From Proteromonas lacertae (Eukaryota > Sar > Bigyra > Opalinata > Proteromonadidae), in contig NGBS01001164.1 in NCBI GenBank assembly GCA_002245135.1, positions 248,001 through 312,000 of the forward strand: a DNA stretch of 64,000 bases, in the 5' to 3' direction. The translations under genes and the position numbers were made by a program. Below the pieces are notes generated by a model, which did no database searches, had not been told where the DNA came from, and saw only the letters and a list, made by a program, of their open reading frames with translations. Positions 47,880 to 59,308 of the stretch are shown here, in pieces; positions within the stretch are counted from its first letter, which is position 1; each line of letters starts with the position of its first letter.

Positions 47880-49280
47880 TTAATTTTTACCTCCTCTTCC
47901 TCCATGTCTCTATATAAGAATAATAAAGAAGAATATATACATTTCCAGGATAATATGGGTAATAATTATGAAGTGGACACTCAACTCCATCTACAACAAT
48001 CTTTCCTCCGTTGAAATCTAAAATACTTGTCTTACTACTTTCAGAATAAAATTCAATAAAAGCAATCATTGATCCTTTTGCAGTTTTAGTCATATCAATA
48101 ACCTTTATATCACCATAATCTTTAACTAAATTCTTTATCATTTCCTCACTAGCTGTAATTGGTAATTGTTTAATAACAACACTATTTATTATATATATAT
48201 ATATATATATACGTTGTATTAACATTATGCGGTTTATATTCAGTTGCATTTGTGCTATTATTTGCATTATTATTATTATTGTTATCTTTTCTTCCTTTAC
48301 CATTTCCTTTTCTATTTCTACTTCTCATTTGTCTTGGTTTTGAATTATTACCTTCACCTGTAGTAGTATTAGTAGTTGGAAGTGCTTCTGTTGTTGTTGT
48401 TGTTGATGATGATGATGATGATGGCGTAGGTTTACTATCAGCTCCTCTTACTATTCCTGCATATGTACTTGGAGTTACAGGTGATTCAGGTGTTGATGAA
48501 TCAGGTGATGATGATGATAATGTTGTTGTCGGTGGTACTGGTGGTTGTTTCTTTACTTCCTTTGGTTTATCATCTTTCTTAACTACTTGACGTTGTTGTT
48601 GTTGTTTCTCAACTGGTTTATCTTGCTTCTTAACTACTGATTTAACGACTGTTTCTGCTGGTGTTATAACTGGTTTAACTTCATCTTGTTTTGACTTTTC
48701 ATTCTTCTTAGATGGTGAATTTGGTTTCTTTTCTTTCTTTGAACTTTCTGGTGTTGCTGCTGATGAAGATGATGTTGATACTGCAGTTGTTTTTACTTTG
48801 GTTGGTGTTTTGGTTGATACTCCAGTTGAAACATTCTTATTCTCAGCTGATTCACTTAAACGGATGATATCATATAAAATGAAATAAGAATCGCTTCCCT
48901 GTGGTTGGAATAAGTTCACAGCTTGAGAATACATGTAACATTTGTGATCTAAGTACATAATTCCTCTGAGTAAAATTTCAATGCTATTTTCATCGACCTA
49001 ATGCATCAACTGATCCATCTGCCAAGTTTACCTTGATCTGACCTTTTAAATTGTCAAAGGCTTTCTGAATTTCTGACGATCCATGAACTGGATGAGATTC
49101 CTATATTGTGATAATAGCAATTTAAATTTTTATACTACATCACCGTACAGTGAAGCTGAAGATAGAAGTTTTAGTGTATAACTTGTGCATGTTCTGTTTC
49201 CTATCATTTAAAGTAGTATAATAACAAGTTATAAATTCTTTGGCAATATCAGAAATAACTGAATCATTTGGAGCACTCAT
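47880..49280 (-). CDS. G3BP-like RNA-binding protein (NTF2 domain + RRM + RGG)
   Basis: Five exons (49280-49149, 49100-49032, 48997-48213, 48181-47941, 47909-47880) give 418 residues in frame. The N-terminal ~125 residues form an NTF2-like domain (EFITCYYTTLND, SEIQKAFDNLK, SIEILLRGIMYLDHK, NLFQPQGSDSYFILYDIIR). A long Ser/Thr/Pro/Lys-rich disordered region follows, then an RRM (VVIKQLPITASEEMIKNLV, RNP1-like SMIAFIEFYS) and a short RHGGRGG tail. This is the domain order of G3BP/Rasputin and yeast Bre5, which nucleate stress granules and control ubiquitin protease activity. The last intron (31 nt) is needed to reach the RGG tail; without it the protein ends in ETWRKRR. Confidence 0.85.
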
Positions 49281-49489
49281 CTATAATAGATAATAAAATA
49301 TTCGCCTAATAAAAGTATGTAGTGCAAAGACATTTGCATGCTTTATAAGATCAATAAATATAAATGTTAATATATACTCAACTAACGGTGAAAATTGCAC
49401 AGAAAAAGAAATGAAGTAAAATGCGGTCAATTGTGTAAATATGAATATTAAAATTACTTAAGGCTTGATATGATTTGAGTCTCATAATT

Positions 49490-50411
49490 ATGTTTTTAAT
49501 TTTTTCTAATATAGCAATAAGCATTGTTCTTTGTATATATTAAATATTATTATGACTCTTAGTCTTATTGCCATTTGTATATTCCCAATCAATAGAACTC
49601 TATCCTTTAACAAATAATCCTCTGCTTATAAATGTTGAAACACACAACCGTAATATAACATGTGGAAAGCTAATATTTAAGAAGAATTTCACAATTTTAT
49701 TCCAAGAAGTGTCATTGTGTAATGTAGGTATGTTTTATTATTTGTATAAATATCATTGATAGATACAAGTCAGAAAACTATAACAATTCCAAATAACACA
49801 TTAGCTCTACATTTCTTTTTTTGTCGAGATTTATATGAGTATAAGCTCTCTACATAATATATGTAATTAATAGAATTGATCAATGCACAACAACCAAATA
49901 TGGGATAGAAAATGTCCATAAAAACAATGATGAATATCCAGATAACAATGGCTGGATTCATTCACTTAAATTCAACACTACTTACTGTTCTAGTGGTGAT
50001 GATAGTGTATGTTCAAAATATTACTATTGTATTAACTCCATATCATCTCCATATTATTCCTGTCAAGCTTGTCCAGGTTTGAAGAATGATTTAGCTGAAT
50101 GTGATGGACATGGATCATGTAACAAGAAATCATTATCACCTGATAAAACTATATTGCAATGTGATTGTTTCTATGGATATACATCTAACGATTGTTCAAA
50201 TTGTGATAAAGGATTCTATGGTAAATATTGTGAAGAATGTCCAGGATTAGTTCAACCAAATATAGCTTGCTAGTATTATAATTATAATTATTATTATTAT
50301 ATATAGTGGTCATGGTACTTGTGATGGTGATGGTACTAGAGAAGGTAATGGGACTTGTACTTGTTTTGATAATTGGAGTTCAACTGATTGTAGTGAATGT
50401 GTTTCATGTAT

Positions 50412-50443
<32 letters not shown>

Positions 50444-52366
50444 GATGCATATGGTAAGAATTGTGATTTATGTCCAGGTATTATCAATGGTACTTTAACA
50501 TGTAATGGTCATGGAAGATGTAATTCAGGTAAATCAGGTGATGGCACTTGTTTATGTGATTATAATTATGATGCATCTACATCCTGTTTAACATGTAAAT
50601 ATGGTTTTTGGGGTGATGATTGTCAAGTATGTGATGGTTATAGCGCAGGAGTACCTTGTCATGGACATGGTAAATGTAATGATAATGATGGTAGTTGTAT
50701 ATGTGATAAAGGATTTAGTGATCGACATGGATGTAGTGATTGTTTGGATGGTTATTATGGTGATGAGTGTTTGGAATGTCCTGGTCTTGTTATTAAGAAG
50801 AATAGAACAATATCGTGTGATGGACATGGTTGGTGTAGTAATACAGGAGAGTATATATATATATATTTGTATTGTGTATAGATGTGAATGTTCAAAACAA
50901 TGGAGAGTTTATTCTAATAATTCATGTAATAATTGTAATTATAATTATTATGGACCAGATTGTACAGAATGTCCAGGAATGATTACTATTACTGATAGTA
51001 ATGGAAATGATGAATTAAGACCGTGCAATAATAAAGGAATATGTATAGGAAGTGGAGATATTAATGGAATTGGTAAATGTCAATGTATTCCAGGATTTAG
51101 AGGTGAATTATGTGATGAATGTGATAGTATATAAATTATTATTATTATTATTATCATTAAATAGTTGGTTATTATGGTGAAGATTGTTTTCCATGTAGTG
51201 GTAATCCGATATGTTCAAATCACGGTTATTGTAATGGAACTGGTACAAAACAAGGAAATGGTAAGTGTATTTGTGATAAGAATTATTATGGTGATTATTG
51301 TGAAAATGTGAATGAAGTTTCTATTGATAGAATCGTGTTTATATATTTCACATCAATTCTTACATCTGTTGTGTTATTGATCGTTATAATACTATTAATT
51401 CGATATGTAATGTATAAAGTAGAACAGTATAATAATGCTCATAATAAACTATCGAATGGAAGTAATGATTCAAATAATAGTCGTCGCAATAATAATGGTA
51501 GAAGTAGTAGTTCAGGTACAAATAAAGATCCATTACTTGATAATATAATCAGTAATAGTAAAACAATGACTGAATGGATAATAGATAGTAAAAGATTAGA
51601 ATTAGGTGAATTAATTGGTTTAGGAAGTACAGGAAGGGTGTTTAAAGGAAGATTTTCAGGCTTTGAAGTAGCAATAAAGGAAGTGCCAATTCAAGGAGTA
51701 GTTCAGAATGCAATAGAACATGTGAAATCTGAAGCAAATATATTATGTAGAATAATCCATCCTAGAATTATTAGATTTTATGGAATTTGTCATATAACTA
51801 ATAGATTATATTTAATAATGGAAGAGTGTATAACATCTTTGTCAAAATTATTAATGGATTCTAGTTATGAAATACATAACAATGAATATCTTAGAATATC
51901 TCGACAAATATGTGAAGGTTGTTGTTTCTTACATGAAAGAGGAATATTACATCGAGATTTAAAACCTGCCAATATATTGATGGATATACATTATAATATA
52001 AAAATATGTGATTTTGGTATAAGTAAAACAATAGGTAATACTATGACTGGATTGATAGGGACACCCGCTTATATGTCACCTGAATTATTGAAAGGAGAAT
52101 TACATTATAAGAATTCAATCGATATTTATGCATTTGGTATAATTCTATGGGAAATGTATACTAGAGATGATCCTTATGAGAAGAATATGAATCCATTTCA
52201 AATAGCACATCAAGTATTAGAAGGGATTAGACCGAATATACCTGATAGTTGTCCTTATAATTTAAGAAATCTTATCGAAAGATGCTGGAATGCAAATCCG
52301 AAAATTAGACCTAGTTTTGTTGAGATATTAGAGTTATTAAATGATTCATTATTTGATGATATTTAA
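49490..52366 (+). CDS. Transmembrane receptor kinase with EGF/laminin-like Cys-rich repeats
   Basis: Eight exons (49490-49532, 49563-49727, 49763-49838, 49874-50272, 50307-50407, 50445-50850, 50882-51126, 51165-52366) give 878 residues, fully in frame. Signal peptide (MFLIFSNIAISIVLFLL), a ~150-residue N-domain, then at least six Cys-rich EGF-type repeats (CDGHGSC, CNGHGRC, CHGHGKC, CDGHGWC, CNNKGIC, CSNHGYC, each with a CxxCPG linker). One membrane span (IYFTSILTSVVLLIVIILLI) precedes a complete kinase domain: GLGSTGRVFKG, VAIKEV, HRDLKPANIL, DFGISK, GTPAYMSPE, WNANPKIRPSF. All catalytic residues are present. The catalytic loop is HRDLKPAN, so the kinase is TKL-like/serine-threonine rather than tyrosine type. 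Several introns are TTA/TA repeats. Confidence 0.9.
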
Positions 52367-52429
52367 AGTATTTTTAGTAAAATAAATACATTTATAAGAT
52401 CTGTATTTTTATGATTTATGTTTATTAAT

Positions 52430-53530
52430 TTATATATTAATTACATCTTGAGATGGTATAAATTTGTATTTATTACCATATTTATCTAAATACTCAAAAC
52501 CAACATGGCATGATAAATCTTGGTGAATATTTGTACCAAAACAGGATAGTTCTTCACTAGTTTTATCAGCTTCATTATTGCTTGGTAAAACAAAAGCCAT
52601 ATCAAACCAGTTTTTTATTTTATAAACTGTATTTGATTGTTTAGAATTAATTATTTCTTGAAATACATTTTTCATATCTTCAGAAGTAAATGCATCTTTT
52701 TCAACTACTCTTTTATTTTGTTCACCTTTATGAGGCTTAACTATTCGTTGATATTCATTTTCATTATTCTTATCTTTTTCATATACATGAGGCATAATAT
52801 CACCATATTTAAATGAACTATTTTCTTTCATCTCTTCTAATATTTCTTTCATGTCACTATTATTAAAACTATCATATTCAGATTTTTTGATAATATCTGA
52901 ATATATATCATTAGCAAATAAGTCTTGTAATAACATAGATTCATTTGTTTCATCTATTCCATCTTCTATTTCAAGACTTCTTACCTTTCTAGATGATACA
53001 ATTTGGAATGGCGGAGATTTAATTGAATATATACATTTATATTGTCCTTCATTTGAAGTTTCTTCAAACAAAAAAACTCTAAAGGTGTAATTTGGATTAG
53101 ATTTATATAATCTATCATTCATTGTCCATGCTTTTAATTTACGATTTATAATGAATGTTTTAGATTTATTAATGTTGGTTTCACTATCTCTTTCTTCAGC
53201 AATATAAAGAGGATACTTTCTCTTATCATTATTTTTGAATATATCTTTAGTTATAAGGCTACCATATCGATATTCGCTTTTTCTATCATCGTCAAAACTA
53301 AAATTACCAAATATGAGTATTCTTTTATTATCATGATAATTTACATACAATTTTATTGATACTCCACAGAATTCTGTTACCTAAGGATATATTATGAACT
53401 AAAATACTCGATGACCACTCTGATTATGACTAGGGAAACATAAGATATGTTTAGATTTTTTTTCTTTGTAATTTCTCCTGTATAAACTATACCATTTTAT
53501 TTGAGGATCAAAGAGAACTGTATTTGACAT
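52430..53530 (-). CDS. Unassigned protein, 357 residues
   Basis: Two exons (53530-53408 and 53380-52430) joined across a 27-nt intron. MSNTVLFDPQIKWYSLYRRN and HILCFPSHNQSGHR come first, then a beta-rich segment (TEFCGVSIKLYVNY, RILIFGNFSF, AWTMNDRLYKSNP), an acidic Asp/Glu/Lys-rich helical middle and a C-terminal segment with Cys (LSCFGTNIHQDLSCHVGFEYL). No signal peptide, membrane segment or known family. The gene is convergent with the receptor kinase, only 63 bases apart. Confidence 0.7.
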
Positions 53531-54154
53531 TTTTATAAAAACACAAATTCAAACATGTTTGTTTTTTGTTTAAAAATTCAACTAAAGCCGACTATTGATT
53601 TATTTTTATATAATTAACATTAATTAACATTTTAAATGAGCTCATATTTATAAAAATCCTATCTAGTACTTCATTTAACTTTTTTAAGAAATATTGAAAT
53701 AGAACTATTCAAAAGAATATTCTTTTCGTTATACTACCTGCATATATTGCAAAGATTGATTTTAACAATATGTTAGATTTTATGTATAATTTCACTGATA
53801 TAAGACATATTTTTTATGTTAAAATGATATATTTCAAAATGAAATATATTAATAGAAATTATAAAATAGATTTAAAAATAAAGATGGTTATGTATTTATT
53901 GAATTTGCGTTTATAATATAGAAAATTATATCAATAATTAAATATATGTTGTAAACCATCATTTTGCTATTCTTATTCTAGTTCCTACTATCAAAACTCT
54001 TTATAAAAAAACAAAATTAGAAAAAAGTTAACCCTACAAAAAACAATGATAAATGTTATTTTACTAAATAATTATATTAAAAATACTAACAAAATATGTA
54101 TGTACAAATTTATACATATACTATCCTATATACATATTCCAATAACCTAAATTA
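53531..54154. other. Intergenic, nothing recognised
   Basis: About 620 bases of very AT-rich DNA with many stops in all frames. No exon chain, repeat or hairpin worth naming. Confidence 0.5.
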
Positions 54155-55400
54155 CTATGAAAATTCCACAGCTTTGTCAGATTCATTTGTATTATTACTA
54201 TTTTCAGCTAATTTCTTTACAGATGATCTATAATGCTTTGCTTCCCTTTTGAATTCAGAATAATTAAAATTCATATTTCTAGATACAGATGTTCTCATTT
54301 CATCTTTTACAGAGATATTTCTAATACTCTTCTCCCTGGGAGGTTTTTGACTTCTTTTAGGAGTACCATAATACGAATTTTGGTTAGATGCTGAGGTAGA
54401 TGGTCTATGCATAATTGATGACATTTTTGAACATCTAAGATTAGGAAGATACCTTGTTCTTACAGCAGATATGACAATTGACTCAATAGCCTTCCTATTA
54501 GGCATATAATACTCTGTGAAATATGGATGAGGTAAACCTGTTATATTCTTACGAATAAATTCACTAAGACAGGGTTCTTTTGGAAATCTAATATGAACAG
54601 TAAAATCTCGAGGATCACCTAGATCATTGTAATAATTTATCCGTTTTTGAATTACGTTGATTAAATGTGATGTGACGAAAGTTTCTATTAACTTTTTATT
54701 CAACAGTATGATTGGTGAAAATACAATTTCATGTTTTGACATATAATCCATAAAAGGATGTAGAAATATTCTGCCGTCATTACTTCTTTCTGCTATTTTA
54801 AGAAAATTATTCATTATAAATCCATAATCTTGAATTCCATTTAAACATCTGAAGAATATATATATTTGATCTTCAGTTGTGTAAATTCCACTGTACATAC
54901 CAGTTGCACTACACAAAACTATACAGAAAATATATGGAATATTCTATATATACTTGGAATTAATTGATCAAGCGAATAAAATGTGAATAAAATTATAAAT
55001 TGAAAAAAATCATCAATATATATTTTTTGTGCTAAGTGTATTAACAATAGATATAAAATATATACAACAGTATGAAAAAAAACTAGTGAAAATCGGTATT
55101 ACAGGCACACCAATAAAATTTAATAATTGTGTAGTAGAAATAAATGGTACATCAGGTTCCTTTTCCCATATGTGTAAGAATATTGTCTCTAACCGAGATA
55201 TCTCATAATTATTCACTACAATAACAATAGAAAAATACGAAGAAAAACAGCAGCAAATTGAAGAGACAAATCTGAGAGAGGGAGCAAAAGATTATTACCT
55301 ATCTTATTTTTGGTTTTTAGAAGAGCTTCTTTATAACCAGCAATCTACAATAATTATAGTATTACATATATACGATTTTATCCTTTTGAGGTGTAGGCAT
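54155..55400 (-). CDS. Unassigned multi-exon protein
   Basis: ATG at 55400 (MPTPQKDKI), then exons 55344-55299, 55215-55103 and a last exon from about 54918 to 54155; introns of 29 and 83 nt are consistent in phase, but the junction between 55103 and 54918 is unresolved and may hide a small exon. The N-part has YEISRLETIFLHIWEKE and FISTTQLLNFIGVP; the last exon has FFRCLNGIQDYGFIMNNFLK, GRIFLHPFMDYMSKHEIVF and HIRFPKEPCLSEF, and ends in a Ser/Arg/Lys-rich basic tail (RPSTSASNQNSYYGTPKR). No family is recognised. The 83-nt intron is long for this genome. Confidence 0.55.
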
Positions 55401-55544
55401 TTTGATTTTAATAAAAAATCGTTTTGCTTGGCTTGACAAAAATTGTTTATTTTAAAAAATATTCCTAAACACAACCATTAAATTCGTTAAACAACTTATT
55501 AAATGTATGAAAACATGCAATTTAACTAATATTAAACGATTATC

Positions 55545-56633
55545 TTAGTCACCGCTCCTCCAGTGTTTATAAAGTCTATAAATACCATAACCTATACAAT
55601 AATAAATATATATTTATCATACAAATCCAAAATGGTGATGTAACACAGAAGAGAAGTGTTATATTACAACACTCTTCACAGCTAATTAAATACTTAGAAA
55701 GTGTAATTCTATTACCATCTTCTCCATTACCACTATTAGCACCACCAGATAGATTCATAAAACATAATGCAAATGGAAAACATAATATACAACCTAATAA
55801 AAAGATAAGAATAGCAGGAATTCCTAAAGTCAAGAATAACAATAAATATAATATCCTATATGATATTAATTTAAAGCCATGCAATGGCTGATTATTTATA
55901 TCCATCATTCTATTAGGGCAACCTAAAAAATTCCACCATCTATAGTGTATAGATAAATCAGAATCAACAATTTTTCTACCACAAATCCAACACCATGCTA
56001 TATGACAGTAACTACATTTCATATGATTACATCCTGATATTTTTTCAGTTAAAATTTTACAGTTTGGACAAGGTTTGAGTAATTCTGAATGTGGGATTGT
56101 AGATTGATTATAATACTTTATACTGCTCTCATATTCTTCACATGTCTGTGTAGAGGGATGTGCATTTGAATGGTAATAACAAAAATGATTTTTACACTTT
56201 TTACAAAGTGTATCAGGCTTTTTGGGATTACCCACTTGATATGTATGACAATATGGGCATTCTCGAGCATTCTGATTGGTCTGTATGAAACGATAACGTT
56301 CATATCTATACATATGAAGAAGATGTTATACTTTTGATAAACAGAATCTGGCAATAATAATTTCATATGCTGTGGGGATAAATATTCATTACACTCAGGT
56401 ATAAAACATTTTATATGTACAATACCGCTATTAATTGAAGTAACAACATAAGTATATAAACAATTTCTACAACACCTATGCAAGACATTATTCATTTACA
56501 AAACATACATATGCTTACAAGATGTCCATTTAACAGTATAAACTAAAGGTACACTCTCCATACAAATAGGACAAAAAAACCTATTTGCTGATTTAACCTC
56601 AATAGCTATCTTAGTTCCAGAATTTACTTCCAT
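55545..56633 (-). CDS. RBR-type E3 ubiquitin ligase with C-terminal membrane segments, copy 1
   Basis: Four exons (56633-56509, 56475-56332, 56305-55623, 55591-55545) give 332 residues. RING1 (FFCPICMES ... CKHMCCRNC), IBR (CPYCHTYQ ... CKKCKNHFCYYHSNAH) and RING2 (CPNCKILTEKISGCNHMKC ... CWICG) occur in order; the RING2 GCNHM Cys is in the position of the catalytic Cys of HHARI/Parkin. After RING2 there is a hydrophobic stretch (YLLLFLTLGIPAILIFLL and CILCFPFALCFM), as in RNF19/RNF144 relatives, so the ligase is probably anchored in ER or endosomal membranes. It shares layout and intron positions with the copy at 58.0-59.1 kb. Confidence 0.85.
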
Positions 56634-57095
56634 TATATACACAAAAATAAAATTATAAAAAATATTACTTTTTTGGCTGAACTTTTTTGACACAAATCAT
56701 ACCCCACATTCCCAATAAAATCTTCATATTTGGTTAAATGCGAAGAGAATATTTGTTCTTACATAGTAATGTTGCTTATTGATATTATATATTTATTAAT
56801 AGGATTGTCATTTTTTATATATATTGACATTTTATTTTAAATACATATTACAACACATTAAATTTAGTATAAATTAATCTATAATATGTATACTATCAGC
56901 ATTTTGTTTAGGAATAATCAAATTTTGTTATCACACATCTTCAATGGTTATTTTTTACAGTTATCAGTTTTATTTTAACTCTTACAAGTACTACAAAAGT
57001 ATAAAATGTAAATAATATATATTTAACACCGTAAACCATAGAAATTAAGAAAATAAAACAAATTTAATCTTTTAAATCGAAGACACTAATATAAA
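56634..57095. other. Intergenic, nothing recognised
   Basis: AT-rich spacer between the first RBR gene and the HTH gene. No terminal inverted repeat was recognised. Confidence 0.45.
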
Positions 57096-57578
57096 TTATT
57101 TCCGCACATGTGGCATGGGTATTTCCCATTGCAAATAGTAACATTTAGAAGCTTTAATGGATATGTTGAATCTCCTCCTAAAATCTATAATCCACCCCAA
57201 ACTAACTTTAAATGGCTTTACTTTACGATCTTTCTGAATTTCTTTATAGTAGGATGTTGCAATTCTTTCAATAACACTATCCGAGAATCGCAACTCCCTT
57301 TCGTTGAATACCTCGTTATTCCATAACCTAAAGTACAGTTCATTTTCTTCTGTTTCAGTAAAAATACGATTAGACCAAGTTTTCGTATATAAATAATTAT
57401 CACCAAACTTCTTCCACAAATTATACTTCTCTGATAAAATTTGCCTTCTAATTCCAGTGGCATTTGCTACTTCCGTTATGTTCCTAACTTCTTCTATTCT
57501 TTTGAATAGTACTAGCCATTCTGGCTGTGTTAGGTTTTTATGAGCGCTAGTACTGTATTTTCTCTTATACCCCTTCAT
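57096..57578 (-). CDS. CENP-B/pogo-type HTH DNA-binding protein, no transposase domain
   Basis: Intronless, 160 residues from ATG 57578 to TAA. After a basic start (MKGYKRKYSTSAHKN) an HTH (PEWLVLFKRIEEVRNITEVANATGIRRQIL) is followed by a second helical unit with FTETEENELYFRLWNNEVF and KVSLGWIIDFRRRFNIS, the pattern of the tandem psq/CENP-B HTH of pogo/Tc5 transposases. The DDE catalytic domain is missing: the frame stops after EIPMPHVRK. It may be a domesticated DNA-binding protein or the 5' remnant of an element. It lies between two RBR paralogues on the same strand, so it may have been carried along with, or inserted near, their duplication. Confidence 0.65.
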   Translation of the reverse strand: MKGYKRKYSTSAHKNLTQPEWLVLFKRIEEVRNITEVANATGIRRQILSEKYNLWKKFGDNYLYTKTWSNRIFTETEENELYFRLWNNEVFNERELRFSDSVIERIATSYYKEIQKDRKVKPFKVSLGWIIDFRRRFNISIKASKCYYLQWEIPMPHVRK

Positions 57579-58031
57579 TGAAATTTAATAACCAAAAATC
57601 AAGATTTGGTCAAATTTAGGTAAAGCTTGTCAAGCATTTAATCCACAAAAAAATGTTCTGTGTATTATTCATTGAAGGAGGGCACTACATCTTAGCTGTC
57701 TTTTGTACATTTTATTCAAGCATATAGATGCCTATACCCTTAATTGTATATTGATGCAGCTACATTAGAAGAATAAACACTTTATCTGCTTTTCTTTTTT
57801 AAAAAACGTCTCATTATATTATTCAACACATAGAGAAAATAGACACGGCGATATTAGTGTATTTACTATTATTTTGTAAAGATCCCATAATTAACATCGA
57901 AAGAATATGGAAATTAAGTTAGAGATTTTAAATATTGTAGTCTAGCTGTCTTCAAATTTTTGTTGGACATATTTGTACAATTTTAGTATTCCTAATCCTA
58001 TACCGTAGAGTAGATAAGTTAAGTCCGTTTA
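57579..58031. other. Intergenic, possible 3' exon of the second RBR gene
   Basis: AT-rich. At 57947-58007 (minus strand) a short open stretch LGILKLYKYVQQKFEDS resembles the YGIYRLYKHWRSGD end of RBR copy 1 and may be the real last exon of copy 2, but no clean splice was found. Confidence 0.35.
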
Positions 58032-59111
58032 TTAATATTCTTTGCATAGCAAAACTAATATAAAAAAGATATTAATCCAAATAGGAGAAGAAATGAACAA
58101 CAAAAACAGTAAATTACATCCTTGCTCTATGAACACATTATAAATACGATGTACTAACTTAATATATATACCAAAATAGATGAAATACGTGGACAACTTG
58201 AAATCTTTATAATCATCACTAAAAGTAATATAAAACACACAAAATATACAAGAACAGTGGAGAACAACAAAAAATGAATGGAAGACACAGAATTGAGAAC
58301 ACGAAAAATAAAATTACAATTGGTAAACCACACGTTGCAAATACCAAGAAATATAATATCCTATACCATACTTGATGACATCCTTGAAAAGGATTAGTAT
58401 CATCATCCATCATTCTATTAGGACAGCCTAAAAAATTCCACCATCTGTAATGTATTGATAATTCAGAATCAATTATCTTCCGTCCACATATCCAACACCA
58501 TGAAATATGACAATAGGAACATGTGATATGGTTACAACCTGATATTTTGGATGTTAAAATGTGACAATTTGGACATCTTTTACAAGCGTCACTATCATTT
58601 ATATTCGTGGGCACGTGTCCTTGACCTATTTCTTCTAATTTATGTTCATATTCTTCACATGTCTGATCCATTGAATGTGCATTTGAATGAAAAAAACAAA
58701 ATTTATTACCACAACTTGAACATTTTGTTATTGGTCTATGTGGATTTCCATTTTGATAGGTGTGACAGTAAGGACATTCTCTAGCATTTTGATTTGATTG
58801 AATAAACAAGTATCTTAGATATCTATTACATCATAACATATAAAAAAGAAAGATTTACTTTTCATATGAGTCTTCTGATGTGAATTGTTGAATTTCGTTT
58901 CTTGTTATATAATGATCACAGTCTGGCATATAACATTTTATGTGTACATTACCACTTTCTATACACTGCTTTATGTATTTTCTTAAGCAGGAATAACAAC
59001 ATCTATTGTGTTTTATCGATATTGTAAATAAATATACGAATGTCTACATGTTGATAAGACGTATAAAGAAGAGATTGTAAGATTTTCTAAACATATTGGG
59101 CAAAACGACAT
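58032..59111 (-). CDS. RBR-type E3 ubiquitin ligase, copy 2
   Basis: ATG at 59111 (MSFCPICLENL). Exon 1 ends at 59038; introns of 35 and 36 nt lead into the main exon (to about 58251), then two short 3' exons. RING1 (CPICLEN ... CRHSCCYSC), IBR (CPYCHTYQNGNP ... CSSCGNKFCFFHSNAH) and RING2 (CPNCHILTSKISGCNHITC ... CWICG) are complete, including the catalytic-type GCNH Cys, followed by a hydrophobic region (FLVFATCGLPIVILFFVF). It is about 60% identical by eye to copy 1 over IBR-RING2, including YRWWNFLGCPNRMM. The C-terminal end (NLLFLLFISSPIWIN) is open to an alternative last exon downstream. Confidence 0.8.
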
Positions 59112-59308
59112 GTTCTCACAGGGTATATTTATAGACACAGAACCTAACGACAAATTTTCCATTTAAATATTATTCTGCTTTGATTTAGATGTAAAACTAC
59201 TTAACAAATATTTTTCTATTATTAAATTTTATCCGTTTCATATAACTCATAAAATATTTTTCAATATTTACACCAAAGCAAACATACATACAGAAAATAA
59301 ACAATAAA

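Noticed and set aside
57845-57900. Transposon terminal inverted repeats around the HTH gene
   Set aside because: I looked for matching inverted ends flanking 57.1-57.6 kb and found none convincing by eye.
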